Below, one piece after another: positions 23,888 to 36,622 of a stretch of DNA of 64,000 nucleotides (positions are counted from its first letter, which is position 1; each line of letters opens with the position of its first letter). The position numbers were made by a program, and so were the translations under genes. This stretch comes from Cephalopachus bancanus. Lineage: Eukaryota > Chordata > Mammalia > Primates > Tarsiidae. The notes beneath the pieces were generated by a model. It made no database searches. It worked only from the letters and a program-made list of their open reading frames with translations, and was not told where the DNA came from. The stretch lies in NCBI GenBank assembly GCA_027257055.1, contig JAPVLO010000019.1, positions 10,621,001 to 10,685,000 on the forward strand, in the 5' to 3' direction.

Positions 23888-24226
23888 TAGTTGTTTTATA
23901 AAACCTGAATGGGAGGGTGATGTGCTTCTATGTTGTGTGCATATATATATGTTTAAGATGGATATTTCTTGCTGGTGGATTGAGTCTTTTATCAATATGT
24001 AGTGTACTTTTTAACTTTTGATGGTTTGAAGACTGCTTTGTTTGATATAGAAGACTGCTTTGTTTGATATAGTTGTTTTATAAAACCTGAATGGGAGGGT
24101 GATGTGCTTCTATGTTGTGTGCATATATATTTAAGGTGGATATTTCTTGCTGGTGGATTGAGTCTTTTATCAATATGTAGTGTACTTTTTAACTTTTGAT
24201 GGTTTGAAGACTGCTTTGTTTGATAT
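23888..24226. repeat. Direct tandem duplication inside L1-C
   Basis: Unit 1 (23888-24069) and unit 2 (24070-24226) both begin TAGTTGTTTTATAAAACC and run through 'gatgtgcttctatgttgtg' to 'ctgctttgtttgatat'. Unit 1 ends with an additional 22-bp copy of the GACTGCTTTGTTTGATAT end. The two units are nearly identical, far closer than this L1 is to its relatives, so the duplication is recent. Confidence 0.93.
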
Positions 24227-25361
24227 ACTTTCCATTTGCCTAAAAGGCCATTTTTCATCCTTTAACTTTGTTCTTATGTGTGTCCTTTGTAGTGAGATGA
24301 GTTTCCTGTAGGCAGCAGAATGTTGGATCATGCTTCTTTTTGCAGTTTGCCCTCTATGCCTCTTCAGTGGCCATTCAGTCCATTCACACTCAATGTATTT
24401 ATTGAAATGTGAGAGTTTACCCTGTCATAGGGCTTTTAGAGGATTGCTTTCTTTCTTTTTATCTTTTTATTTTTATATGTGCGTATTTTCATTTTTGTGA
24501 ATGATCCATATCTCTGTTTACTCTGTACTTGCCTGTACTTTTGTGATGGGTATGACTATATTTTTGTTTGTTTTCTGTGTTTAACAGCCTCTTAAGTATC
24601 TCCTAAAGGGCTGGGCTGGAGGCAACATTTTCTTTTAGGGTTTAATTATCTGGGAAGGATTTTAATTCTCGATCACTGATGAAACCTTAATTTGGCAGGG
24701 TAGGGAATTCTTGACTGGAATTGCTGACATTTAAGAATTTTTAAAATGGTACTCCAGTCCCTTCTGGTCTGTAATTCTGCAAATAAGTCTGCAGAAATTC
24801 TTGTGGGTCTTCCCAGTAAGTGGTCTGACTTTTCTCTTGATACCTTTAGGATTTTTACTTTTGTGCTTACTTTGTGTCTTAGGGATAGTCTTCTCATGTG
24901 GTATCTTGCAGGGTTCTGTGAATCTCTTGCACTCGAATGCTTATCTGTCTAGTGAGATGTGGGAATTTTTCTTGGATGACCTTATAGAATGCTTGTTCCA
25001 TGGTCTTCTCAGTTTCCCCTTCTGCTTAAGGGATACCAATTAGTCGTATATTTGGCTTCTTGTCAAGTCCCACATTACTCAATGGCTTTGCTCAGGCTTC
25101 TTGTTTTTGTCCATGTTTTTGACAGACTGGGTTAGTCCTATATCTTATTCTCTTTTTTTTATAATCAATATTTTTTATTATAATGTTGTGGAGTACAGTT
25201 AAGGGTTAGGTATACAAATACATTTCATTCAGGCACCCTGTTGATAAGAGGTGTTTCCCCATCCCCAGACAGATATTTGCTACCGTTAATCCCATCTCAC
25301 CCCCCCCCGATAGTTTCCCACTATTGTCAGTCATTTTCTTAGAGTATTACATTGGATGTTC

Positions 25362-28300
25362 AAGGTCCATTATATGAGTGAGAACATGTTATACTCGGAT
25401 CTTTGTTTCTGTGAGAGGTCACTCAGTATTATAGACTCTAGTTCCATCCAGGTTGTTGCGAAATTCATGATTTTGTTCTTTTTTATGGCTGCATAGTATT
25501 CCATCATGTATATGTACATTTTTTTAATCCAGTCCACTTGATGGACAGCATGGTTGGTTCCAGGTTCTTGCTATTGTGAACAATGCTGCGATAAACATAC
25601 ATGTGCAGGTATCTTTTTTATACAGTGATTTGAGTTCTTCAGGGTATATTCCCGGTAAGGGGGATTGCAGGTTAATATGGGAGGTTGATATTTAGAGCAT
25701 TTAGGAATCACCACACTGCTTTCCACAGAGGTTGCTCTAGTTTACACTCCCACCAACAGTATAGAAGTGTTCCCTTTTGCCACACCGTCTCCAGCAGCTG
25801 TTGTTTTTTGAGTTGTTGATAATTGCCATTCTGACTGGAGTTAGGTGATATCTCAGTGTGGTTTTGATTTGCATCTCCCTGATGATTAGTGAGGTTGAAC
25901 ATTTCTTCATGCGTCTGTTGGCTGCTCGAATGTCTTCCTTTGTGAAGTGTCTGTTCATATCTTTTGCCCATTTTATAATAGGGTTGTTTCTTTTTTTCTT
26001 TTCAGCACATTTGAGTTCCTTGTAGATCCAAGATGTTAACCCTTTGTCAGACCTGGAGTTGGCAAATACTTTTTGCCAGTCTGTAGGCTGTCTCCCTGCT
26101 CTCTTGATGGTTTCTTTGGCTTTGCCGAAGCTTGTCACTTTAATAAAGTCCCACTTGTCTATCTTCTCTCTTATGATCTGTGGGTTTCAGGTTTTGTTCA
26201 TGAATTGGATGCCAGTTCCAGTTTCCATGAGGGTATGTCCTTCATTTTCTAAGGTTCTTATGGTTTGAGGTTTTACATTTAGGTCTCTGATCCATTTGGA
26301 GTTAACCTTTGTGCATGGGGTTAGATAGGGGTCCTGTTTCAATCTTCTGCATGTGGTCAGCCAGTTTGCCCAGGACCATTTACTGAATAGATTCTCCTCT
26401 CCCCAGTGGTAGGTGGTGGAGGCTTTGTTGAAGATGAGTTGGTTGAGAAATTAGTTTTGTTTCTGGGATCTCGATTCTGTTCCATTGATCTATATGCCTG
26501 TTCCTGTACAAATACCAAGCTGTTTTGATGATTGTAGCTTTATAGTAAAGTTTGAAGTCTAGTAATGTGATACCACCTGCTTTGTTTTTTTTTTTTTGTT
26601 TAGGATTGTTCTGGCTATTCTTGGACGTTTGTGTTTCCATATGAATTCTTGTGTTGTTTTTTCTAGGTCTGAGAAGAATGTTGCTGGTAATTTGATGGGT
26701 ATTGCATTGAATTTGTAGATTGCCGTAGGTAAGATGGACATCTTCACAATGATGATTCTTCCAATCCATGAACATGGGATGTTTTTCCACTTGTTTGTGT
26801 CATCTTTGATTTCTTTGAGCAGTGTTTTGTAGTTTTCATTGTAAAGGTCTTTCACGTCTCTGGTTAGCAAGATGCCAAGATATTTCATTATTTTGTGGCT
26901 ATTGTGAATGGAATTGTGGTTTTTATTTGGGTTTCTGTTTGATTATTAGTGGTGTAAAGAAATGCGATTGTATTTTGCACATTTATTTTGTATCCTGAGA
27001 CTTTGTCAAAGGCCTTTATCAGTGTAAGGTTTTTGACAGATTCTTGGGTTTTCAAGGTACACAGTCATATCATCTGCAAAGAGAAATAACTTGACTTCCT
27101 CTTTTCCTATTTGGATACCGCTGATTGCCTTCTTTTCTCTGATTGCTCAAGCCAGGACTTCCAATACTATGTTGAACAGGAGGGGTGAGAGTGGTCATCC
27201 TTGCCTTTTTCCAGTTTTCAGGGGAAATGGTTCCAATTTTTGTCTGTTTAGGAGGATGCTGGCTGTGGGTTTCTCGTAGATAGGTTTTACTACTTTGAGG
27301 TATTTTCCCCGTATGCCTAGATGTTCAAGGGTTTTTATCAAGAAGGGGTCCTGGATTTTATCAAAAGCTTCTTCTGCATCTAATGATATAATCATGTGGT
27401 TTTTGTTTTGACATCTGTTGATGTATTTAATAACATTTATGGTTTTACGAATGTTGAACCAGCCTTGCATCCCAGGAATGAAGCCTACTTGGTCATGATG
27501 GATGATTTTTGAGATGTTTTGTCAAACCCGGTTTGCTAGGATCTTGTTGAGAATTTTAGCATCTAAGTTCATCAAAGATATTGGCATGTATTTCTCTTTC
27601 TTTGTTGGATCTTTACCTGGTTTGGGTATCAATGTGATGTTGGCTTCGTGAAATGATTTGGGGAGAGTTCCACCTTTTTAAATCACCTGGAATACCTTCA
27701 GTAGGATTGGTATCAGCTCCTCCTTAAATGTCTTGTAGAATTCTGCTGGAAAGCCATCTGGACCAAGGCTTTTTTTTGTAGGGAGTTTTCTTATTATGTA
27801 GTTGATTTCCTTGATTGTTATTGGTCTATTTAGGGTCTCAATTTCTTCTTGTTCCTACCTAAGTAGGTTGTGTGATGTCAGAAAGTCCTCCATTTCCTTA
27901 AGGTTTTCAAGTTTGTTTCCATACAAGTGTACGTAGTAGTCTCTAATGATCTTTTGTATTTCTTCAGGGTCAGATGTGACTTCATCTTTTGTGTTTCTGA
28001 TTGTGCTTATTTGTTTTTTTCTAATTTTTTCTTGGTCTATCTAGGGGAACTACAATCTTGTGTATCCTTTTGAAGAACCAGCTTTTTGTTTCATTGATTT
28101 TCTTGTATTATCTTTTTGTCTTCTATGTCCTGGATTTGGGCTTTTATTTTGGTGATCTGGATTGTTCTGCTGAAATTAGGGTTTTTGTGGTCTTGCTTTT
28201 CCAGCTTCCTTAGGTGGCTTGTTAGGCTGTTAATTTGTGTTCCTTCCATTTCCTTCATGTGTGTTTGTAGGGATATAAATTCCCTTCTTACTACAGCTTT

Positions 28301-29140
28301 TCAGGCATCCCAGAGATTTTGGTAAGATGTTTCTGCAATTTTATTTGTTTCCATGTATCCTTTGATCTCTGTTTTGATTTCATCATTGACCCAGGACTTG
28401 TTTAGCCTCATGCTGTTTAGTGTCCATGTCTTTGTGGGTTTTGGGGGGACCTTATTGGTGTCAATGTTTAGTTTTATTCCACTGTGGTCCAAGAAGGTGC
28501 ATGGTAGAATTTCGGTCCTTTTAAATGTGCTTATGCTTGATTTATGGCCTATTATGAGGTCGATCTTAAAATATGTTCCATGTGGTGATGAGTAGAATGT
28601 GGATTCTGTGATCTTTGGATGGAGTATTCTGTAGGTATCAATTAAGTCCATTTGGTCCAGAGTCACATTGAGGTTCCGGATCTCCTTGCTGATTTTTTGT
28701 CCTGATGATCTGTCTAGGTTGTGAGTGGGGTATTAAAGTCCCCAGTTATGATGGTGTTAGAGTCAGTATCTTTCTTTAGTTTTCCTAGATGTTGTTTATG
28801 AAAGTTGGCGCACCTATGTTGGGTGCATATATGTTTAGGATAGATATTTCTTGTTGATGGATTGAGCCTTTTATCATTATGTAGTGACCCTCTGTTTTTG
28901 TTTTAACTTTTGAGAGCTGAAATGGTATTTTGTCTGAAATTAGGATTGCGACTCCTCCTTTCTTTTGTGTTCCATTCACCTGAAAATTTATTTCCCATCC
29001 TCTTACTTTGAGTCTGTGTATGTCCTTTCTAGTGAGATGGGTCTCTTGAAGGCAGTATATTGTTGCCTGGTGATATTTTATCCATTTTGCCATTCTATAT
29101 CTTTTCAGTGGTGCATTTAGTCCATTCACATTCAGGCTAA
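25362..29140 (-). pseudogene. L1-D ORF2 (endonuclease-reverse transcriptase), broken
   Basis: ORF2p nicks target DNA and primes reverse transcription from it. From right to left: an APE-type endonuclease part at 28785-29129 (residues QETHL with the catalytic glutamate, then a GWE block); a continuing endonuclease/linker part at 28301-28666; a reverse transcriptase piece at 27195-27470 ([11 protein letters not shown], with one catalytic aspartate); an intact F-A-D-D motif at 27069-27080; a thumb-side piece at 26559-26888; and the C-terminal part at 25737-26138. At least six interruptions separate these pieces. The stop position near 25362 is set by alignment with the intact C-terminus at 38877. 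Confidence 0.88.
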
Positions 29141-29256
29141 TGATTGAAATGTGAGTTCGTCCCTATCATAGAATTCTTATAGAGTTGTTGTTCTTCCCCT
29201 GTTTTTTTTTTTTTTTTTGGTCTTTCTTTTGGTTTTGGGGTTGGTTCATGTGTATT

Positions 29257-30200
29257 TTATTCTTTTTCCTGTACTTTTGTTGAGAACATTGTTCTTTTTT
29301 CCTTTTCTTTTGTGTTTAGTACTTTCTTAAGTGTTTCATGTAGAGGTGGTTTGGTGGCAGCATAAGTTCTTAGGGATTGGATATCTGGGAAAGATTTTAA
29401 TTCTCCCTTGCTGATGAAGCTTATCCTGGCCGGGTAGGTTATTCTTGGTTGAAATTATTTATCTTTTAGGACTTTGAAGATAGGGCTCCAAGCTCTCCTA
29501 CCCTGCAAGGTTTATATAGATAAATCTACTGCTATTCTGATTGATCTTCCATGGTAAGTTATCTGGCCTTTTTCTCTCGCTGCCTTTAGGATTTATTCTT
29601 TTATGCCTACTTTGTTTAGGTGAATTATTATGTGTCTAGGAGTTGGTCTTCTCATTTGTTGTCTTGCAGGGGTTCTCTGAATCTCCTGTGTTTGAATTTT
29701 TGCATCACTGATTAGATAAGGGAAGTTTTTTTGAATGGTCTCATGGAAAGTTTGTTCCTGTGTGGTCTCTGTCTCTCTTTCTGCCTCAGGAAGGCCAATT
29801 ACTCTTAGATTCAGTCTCTTGAAGTAATCGCTCATCTCTTGAAGGTTTTGTTCTGTCTTTTTGAGCTTATCTTCTGTGTTTTTAAGAGTTTGGGTTAGTT
29901 CTGTATTTTGGTCCTCAAGCTCTGAGATTCTTTCTTCTGCTTGGGTAATTCTGCTTTCCATGTTTATCAGTTTGTTATTTATTTCATTCACAGTATTCTT
30001 TATTACTGTTATCTCAGATATCATCTCCTTCCTAGTTTCTTCTTGTATCTCCTCAATTCTTTTTAATCTCTCCATTAATGTCTTGATATCTAGGTTTGTA
30101 GTTTGAGACCCTTCATTCTGGGGCTATTCATTGTTTGCATTCCGAAGTCAGTTTTCTCAGTGTCTGCCCTCCCAGTGGTCTTCTTTTGGTTTTTCTTCAT
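29257..30200 (-). pseudogene. L1-D ORF1, frameshifted and with a nonsense codon
   Basis: About 314 codons long if uninterrupted, usual for L1 ORF1p. The start is taken at 30198-30200 (MKKNQK). The longest open piece (29593-30075) holds the coiled coil (heptad-like E/K/N-rich region), then the RRM entry LNLRVIGLP and RPTPRHIIIHLNK. A frameshift separates it from the N-terminal 35 residues, and a TAA follows GIKE near 29593, before the C-terminal domain that ends about 29257. Confidence 0.88.
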
Positions 30201-31550
30201 TTGTGTAGATTTTTCTCTCTCTCCCCCTTTCCCTCCCCTTCTTTAATTCTGTTTTTGAGGGAAGGTGGGATTGCTTTTATTTCTCTTCTGCAATATTCTG
30301 TTCTTTCTTATGAGGGTCTTCTGGCTTTGTTCACTTTTGAGGTTGGAGTGTAGGCTGCAATCTGTACTTTTTGCAAGTTTGAGGTTTAATTGAGAGGGAA
30401 GCTGTGGTTCAGAGTGTATATGCTGATTCTAGCATTCTCGAACAGGTGTATGAGCACACTGGAACCTATTTCCCTCTGCCTTACAATCTGTCCATTCAGC
30501 AGTATGTAGTCTTGGTTTCTAGATTAAGAAGGGGGGTAAAAAAGAGGAAAATAACGGAGGAAGGAGCGGTCAATAGTAAGTTAGAAAGAGAGAAGAGCGA
30601 GAGGGAAAACAGACATACATACCAACTGTCAGGTGAGAGAGAGACACAAGGCCGGAAAGAAGTGAAAAAAGACATGTAAGAAAGATTCCCTAAAGAATAC
30701 TGATAGGTACACAGAGACAAACCAATAAAATCAAGAAACAGTGTAAGTCAGAAGGCAAACAACAAACATGATCAAAACAAACAGTCAAAATGATAAAATC
30801 ATAAGTCAAAATAAGTGATCAGACTAAAGTCACTTCAGCTCTGATCTCTGGCCTCTCCCCTTTGTTTTTCATTGCAGGCAGCTAGATTTACTTGCAGTTT
30901 GGGATTTATTTATTTATTTATTTATTTTAGTCTGCTGCCTGGGCGTTGCTTTTGTCTGATTCAGTGTAGGGGTGGGGCTTTGTCTCCTGTTTCGTGAGTT
31001 ACCTTAGGAACTGAGGTAGGGTTTGTTGATGGGTGGGCGGGGCAATGGAAGTCTCTGCTTGGAGAATGGCCTAGGCAGTTTTTGCAGTTTTATTTCTCTC
31101 TGCTTGTCTGGGTCCCCCAGCTTAGAGTCACACTCTGAGTGCCTCAGCCAGGGTGGGCCCAGAGCTCCAGAGCACCAAAGCTCCAAAGGGCAGGTGGTGA
31201 GTGATGAGAGTGGCCCTGGGCCCCCCCACAGGGTACTTCAGCCAGGAATGGGACTGGTGTCTCTGAGGGGCAGGCAGCCCGAGCCTCCCTGAGTGACTGG
31301 CAGCTTGGTGCTGGGTGCCAGGCAGGAGACAATGTAGCCAGGGAGGGAGCTGGGACCCAGGACTCCCACGCACACAGCAGCAGGGGCCACAATATCCAGC
31401 CCTGCGTGGGACCAAAGGTCCCCGGGCCTCGGACCAGCACAGCTGGTGGTGGGCTGGGGGATGGGGGAAGAAAAGTAAGAGTTTTTTGGGAACTCACATT
31501 CGGAGAATCTCACAAGTCCACATATGCCGTCGCCATCTTGTTCCCCTCTC
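30201..31550 (-). promoter_or_regulatory. L1-D 5' UTR / internal promoter
   Basis: Non-coding 1.35 kb, G+C-rich in its 5'-proximal third (31100-31480), where the surroundings are AT-rich. A YY1-type AAGATGGCG lies at 31531-31540 (minus), within 20 bp of the element's 5' end. A short (TTTA)n run sits at about 30906-30929. It shares blocks such as 'ccagggagggagctgggac' with the L1-F 5' UTR. Confidence 0.75.
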
Positions 31551-31565
31551 CCTATATCTTATTCT

Positions 31566-32334
31566 TCAAGCTCTGAGACTCTTTCCTCTGTATGACTGAT
31601 TCGGCTCCCTATGTTTATTATTGTGTTTTTAATTTCCTGAATGAAGTTTTTTATTTCTATTATTTCAGAATGGGCCTTTCTGAAATTGGCGAATTCTGCT
31701 TATACTTCCTGTGCAACTTCAGTGAGTTTTTATTCTAGTTTCTCCTTCTCTTTATTCATTTTAGCCATCCAATCTCTGAGTTATGTGACTGGCATTCAGG
31801 GCAGGTCATTCTGGGGGACTTCTATTGTTTGTGCACTGATAGCTGCTTTTTCAAGCACTTTCTCATGACTCTTAGGATAAACTGTGTTCCTTCATTGATT
31901 CTTCCTCATTTGTGAAAAGCAACTCTTTCCTCTTTATTTTTCTTCTTTGGTTTTGTTGTTTTGAAGCTGTTTAACATCTTTGTGTTCTAGGGTCTTTTCT
32001 GTCATTTGTTATCTTTCAGTAAGAGAGAGAGGCATATTCACTTCTGCTCCATACTCCATGCCCCTCTCATACAAAGAAAAGGACATCGGTTCCTATGTAA
32101 GACTGGCACACAATGTGGGAGAGGGAACCCAGATTCCAGTGTCTGCCATTGTAGCACTCTGTTTTCTGGTCTTTATGTGTTCAAAGAGACCTCTGCTAAG
32201 TGCAGGGTACTTCACCTGTCCTAAACTGTTCAGGGTGCCTGAATCTATTGGCAACTGTGTCCCTACTCTTTGCCTCACTCGGCAAAAGATGCACTGGTCT
32301 GTTGCCCAATGGTGGCTGTCTTGGATCCCATCAA
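31566..32334 (-). mobile_element. L1-C, 5' part (ORF1 N-terminus and 5' UTR)
   Basis: Continues L1-C after the nested L1-D. Minus-strand ORF1 coiled-coil sequence is degraded (31566-31900), followed by a 5' UTR to about 32334, where the sense strand begins near GATGGGATCCAAGACAGCC. This 5' UTR is short and resembles neither the L1-A nor the L1-D/L1-F type. Confidence 0.75.
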
Positions 32335-32347
32335 AATGTTATTTTTT

Positions 32348-32677
32348 TAATGACAAATTCAGTCACCCATTCTATCTTAATAAGAATCCTCTTATAATTT
32401 ATAACCTCAAAAATGACTAATTTATCCACAGTGAATCTTAGGGATTCTGCATATACTTAATACAAACTTAAAAAAATTCAATTTTAACTTTTTAAAAGTT
32501 ATAATAAAAACAACAAACATATTTAAATGCATTACATATGATGTTTAACTACCATGGAGATTACCAATACAATACATTGTTTGAACAAATCAACCTTTTT
32601 TTTTTTTTTTTTGTGGTAGAACTCCAAATAAAGCATTGAGATTTTAAGACAACCATTTTATTTTATTTTATTTTACT
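32348..32677. other. Unassigned AT-rich DNA
   Basis: Nothing recognised except a T run at 32598-32612 and an (ATTTT)n stretch at 32656-32676 that leads into an Alu. Confidence 0.5.
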
Positions 32678-32976
32678 TTTTTTTTTTAGACAGAATCTCA
32701 CTCTGTCACCAAAGCTTGGATGCAGTTGTAAAATCATAGCTCATTGCAATCTAGAACTTTTGTGCTCAAGTGATCCTTTCACTTCAGCCTCCCAAGTAGC
32801 TGGGACTACAAGCACTTCCACAATGCCTGGCTAATTTAAAATATATGTATTTTTGTAGAGATGGGGTCTTCCTATGCTGTCCAGGCTGGTCTTGAACTCC
32901 CAGCCTCAAGAAATCCTCCTTCTTTGGCCTCTCAAAACACTGGGATTACAGGCATGAGCCAATGCACCATGTCTCA
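32678..32976 (-). mobile_element. Dimeric Alu SINE, older AluJ-like
   Basis: Opens with a T tail and 'gacagaatctcactctgtc'; the left arm reads 'gatggggtcttcctatgct' and 'actgggattacaggcatgagcc'. It lacks the shortened left arm seen in most other Alus here, so it belongs to an earlier, more general primate subfamily. Confidence 0.88.
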
Positions 32977-35900
32977 ATCAATTAAAAAGACTGTCATTTG
33001 CAACAGCTTATCCATGAACAAAGACTTTTTCTTTGCTACTAAACAGCAAAAATAATTTTTAAGATGCAGACAAAAGTTATTTGACTACAAAGTCATTCAT
33101 CACATGATATTCAAGTAATCATTATTTTAATTTATTTTACAGGTAATATGTACTTTTGTTTAAAGAATTTGTCTATATCTGAAGAGTTCAATTACCTTGC
33201 CAATACTTCTTCCCTTGGGAACATTGCTAGTAAATGAAGCAGTCTTGTTATTGATTTTGTTTAGAGATGTTAGCATGAGATTGCAAAAAGGTAGAATATT
33301 TTTTTTCAGTTTGAAAGAAAATGTCCATGAAACAGACTTAGATTCTTTAATTCTCATGTCATTATTTACTTCCTATTAAACTATTACATTTAGACAGAAT
33401 GTGTGTTACTGGCAATTTTAGAAGTGACATAAAACTATCATTCTGATCTCAACCCCTATTAAACAAAATGACAAACAAAATAGTGAAGTATGTTCTAACT
33501 ACATATATACATTAGTTATGACATGAAATTTGCTAAGAATATCTGGGAGTAATCATAAATTTGTAATTCTTAAGAAGTAAGTACAAAGCATTTGAAATAA
33601 GACTAAGGGTGGTTTAATTTTTGTCAAAAGAAAATGAAAAAGGGAAAATAAATTAATAATGTTGATATACTTAAAAATTAAAAATATAAACACTGCATAG
33701 TGAAATTACAACTAATATACTTCAGATGATTTAATCTTAACATCTCTGAATACTCAAATCATGCTAAAGAATAACTTTATCATTACATGCAAAATTAATA
33801 CTCTGCCTTACATTTACTACACTTCAAAGTTAAATAGATGAAAAAGCTTTATAAATGTAAGCAGTGAAGCAGGCATTAGGCACAAATGTATAAAAATATG
33901 ACCTGTTTTTTACTTAGAGACCCTGGTTAATATTACATCTGATGTTTACACACTTTGGAGAGAATGTAGTTTATAGTTTGAAGCTGAAAGAGAGGCATAT
34001 AAAATGAGGATTTAAAGTCAAGGTAGATGAGAGTTGGGCCTTAGAACAGAAACTCTAGATTCTCTGGCTAAATATCAAGACCCATAGAGAATTTAATATA
34101 ACAGGAGTCAGTTGAGCTTATTTAAACCACCAACTGTATTTTACTAGTGACCAAGAAGCATGTGTGAAGAAATCAAGTAATTTACATTATAACAAGAAAT
34201 GCTTAAAAGGTCTGTAATACCATGCTCTGTGCAGCCCTCATATATCTGAGGTAGTAAAGGACCCTGGTCTATGAATTTATTCAATCTTGACTTTTAATAC
34301 CTAATGGCTATACTTACCAGAAGTGTGAGGTTAAGAAGAAAGACTCTAACTGGGAATTATAATTGGAAAAATCAGTCTTCACCATTCCTTATAAAGTGGA
34401 TATGATATTTTTCAAGACTGAAAAGCCTAAAGAGATGTTATATCTCTTGCCTAGAACCAGCCCCATTTTGAACATGAAGTCTTGGGTATGCACACCTGGA
34501 TATGACACTCTTTTAAATTTTAAGTCTCATCTTTCATCTACCAACATTACTTCAGTATTCAGGAGTGAGTGAAACCACAGCATTTACAAAAGTGGTTTTC
34601 ATTCTTCATTGTCTCTAAAAGCTCCACCCCACACACAACAGTAAAGCTACCTGAAGATGATAGATGCCGACCTTCTACCTCAGCTTCTACTGAGGGTCTT
34701 CTCTGCTAGAGCCAGAGTGTCTTTTTCATCTCAAGTTTATAAATGTCTTTCCACACAAGATATTTTGGAGAGATGGAGGGAAAGTATACAAATTATCACT
34801 CCATTTTATCTATGTTACCATGGCCGTACCTTGAAGATAAAAATTTTCATTAATTGCTTCTTTGGTGAGGAATCTGTCAGCACAATTCTATTAGTTGAGA
34901 TATAGAAACCTTGTAAATAGTAGAGTTTTTAGTGATAGTCAAAAGAAAGCTTTTTAGAAAACATATAGTTTCATCATTTGTCAACTTTTTTTTACTTTTC
35001 AGTTTTAATCATAAATGATTTTATATATATATATAATTTGAACTAGCTTTCAGACCAAGTTTTATTTTAATTATGACTTTCTTTATAACTTGGTGACCTT
35101 AGGCAAATAGCATTGTACATTTTTTTCCCAATCTTAAAATTGTCTTAAATCTTAATGTGATCAATCAATCTTAGAACCATTTTTATCTGCATTGAAGGTC
35201 TCAATTATATTAGGAGGCAGCTTGAGTAGTCAGTAAGAGTTAGCCTATGGAATAAGAATGCCTGATTTCAAAACCTTGCATATTGGTTTTTAGATTGAGA
35301 GCAATTACTCAGTAGTTTTATTAAGCATCTGTGAATGTTATGACGCCTTGAAATGCCTTTTTATGGAAGAGAAAAAAAACATTACTTCGAATGAGAAAAA
35401 GCACATCCCCATGGAATGGCATATCTACAGATTTTTCTATATCTTTTTGTTTTTGTTTGTTTGTTGTTGTTAATAATTACTTGTTGAAGACATTGTGTAA
35501 GCCACATATTGTGTGAGTCACTGAGAAACACAAAAAGGGATAGGATAGTTTTCCAGGAGTCAAGGTGTTCAGTGAATTGATTTTAAAATTATCTGAAAAG
35601 GACTCTACGATAGTCTTATTGGTATCCAAGTAGTCTAACTACTTATTTCTAGGGAGAAACATGAAAACTTTTCTAAGGTTTTATAAAAATGCATTATCTT
35701 ACCTTCTGAACTTAAGAGTAAGTTCACTTCAGTTGTCAACTTTAATATTAAAAGAGGGCACTTTGCTTATCAGAACTGAAAAGTCATATTGCTCTTAAAT
35801 AAATAACTGTCCATCACACCTATCTTACTTCAATCTGATTAAATTCTATTCTCCAAGGATCAGAGACTTCTAATATTCCATTTTAAAAGTCAGAGATTTT

Positions 35901-36280
35901 ATCTTGCAGCAGGTCTGAAAATCAAATCCTTTAAGCAACCTTTGTTCAAACATTTCAGGGAGCATATACTTGTCTAGAGTCATTTCTGAAAATTGGCAAA
36001 AGATTTAGAAAGTTAAAATTTTAATAGCAAGAATAAAAATCACAATATTAGAAGGTAATAATTTTGAATTTTATTTTCTCTAATATTAACTTATAAGGCA
36101 CAAAAATTTTATAATAATTAACTTTCATGCTTAATTTATTTTTTGTAAACATGAGCTTAGTGACTTTAACTATTTTTTGAATGTGGCAATATATATTTCC
36201 TAGGTAAAACATCTCCTACTTTATTCTGGATAATACTGGAACATTTTAGAAAATCATATACATTCAAATATGACTTTATT
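32977..36280. other. Unassigned intergenic DNA
   Basis: 3.3 kb of AT-rich sequence without a supportable gene or named repeat. A small (TA)n run lies near 35021-35034 and a (TTTG)n-like stretch near 35450-35470. Confidence 0.5.
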
Positions 36281-36290
36281 TAAAAATATA

Positions 36291-36612
36291 CTTTTTATCT
36301 TATTTTATTTTTTTTGGAGTCATAGTCTTACTCTGTTACCCAGGAAGGAGTGCAGTGGCATGCTCACGGCCACTGCAGCCTCAACCTGCTGGGCTCAGGT
36401 GATCCTTCCTCCTCACCCTTCCAAGTAGCTGGAACTACTAGCTGGAACTACAGGCATGTGCCATCATGCCCGGCTAATTTTTCTTGATTTATTTTAGAGA
36501 TGAGGTCTTGCCAGGTTGCCCAGACTGGTCTTGAACCTATGGGCTCAGGTAATCCTCTCATCTCGGTCTCCCAAAGTGCTGGGATTATAGGTGTAAGCCA
36601 CTGTGCCCAGCC
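36291..36612 (-). mobile_element. Dimeric Alu SINE
   Basis: Both arms, from 'gagtcatagtcttactctg' to 'gtgtaagccactgtgcccag'. TAAAAATATA flanks it at 36281-36290 and 36613-36622. A TAGCTGGAACTAC unit is duplicated in tandem within the right arm (about 36425-36451). Confidence 0.92.
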
Positions 36613-36622
36613 TAAAAATATA

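Larger units (their letters stand above)
19392..25136 (-). mobile_element. L1-C, 3' part: older full-length L1 split by a younger L1
   Basis: The 3' UTR starts at about 19392 ('aattgtggggtacaag'); reading rightwards the minus strand runs through the ORF2 C-terminus, reverse transcriptase and endonuclease regions and the ORF1 C-terminus (about 24650-25136). It continues after the younger L1 at 31566. All frames are broken. It carries Alus at 20322 and 20858, a hAT element at 21759, a (TC)n run at 23093 and a tandem duplication at 23888. AATGCTATTTTTA (19379-19391) and AATGTTATTTTTT (32335-32347) are a likely target duplication, making the element essentially full-length once insertions are removed. 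Confidence 0.85.
25152..31550 (-). mobile_element. L1-D: full-length LINE-1 nested in L1-C
   Basis: A 6.4-kb element with T-rich tail and 3' UTR at the left (25152 on), ORF2, ORF1 and a 5' UTR ending at 31550. CCTATATCTTATTCT flanks it exactly at 25137-25151 and 31551-31565. Joining the flanks restores continuous ORF1 sequence of the older L1. The sense strand starts GAGAGGGGAACAAGATGGCG, matching the start of L1-F. ORF1 and ORF2 carry stops and frameshifts, so it is not expected to move on its own. Confidence 0.95.

Noticed and set aside
30201..30500. Possible host promoter/CpG island
   Set aside because: Position and flanking ORF1 show this to be the L1-D 5' UTR; no host first exon follows.
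31144..31497. Several overlapping 90-120-codon frames on both strands in a GC-rich segment
   Set aside because: GC-rich L1-D 5' UTR has few stop codons in any frame; frames overlap one another and have no family resemblance.
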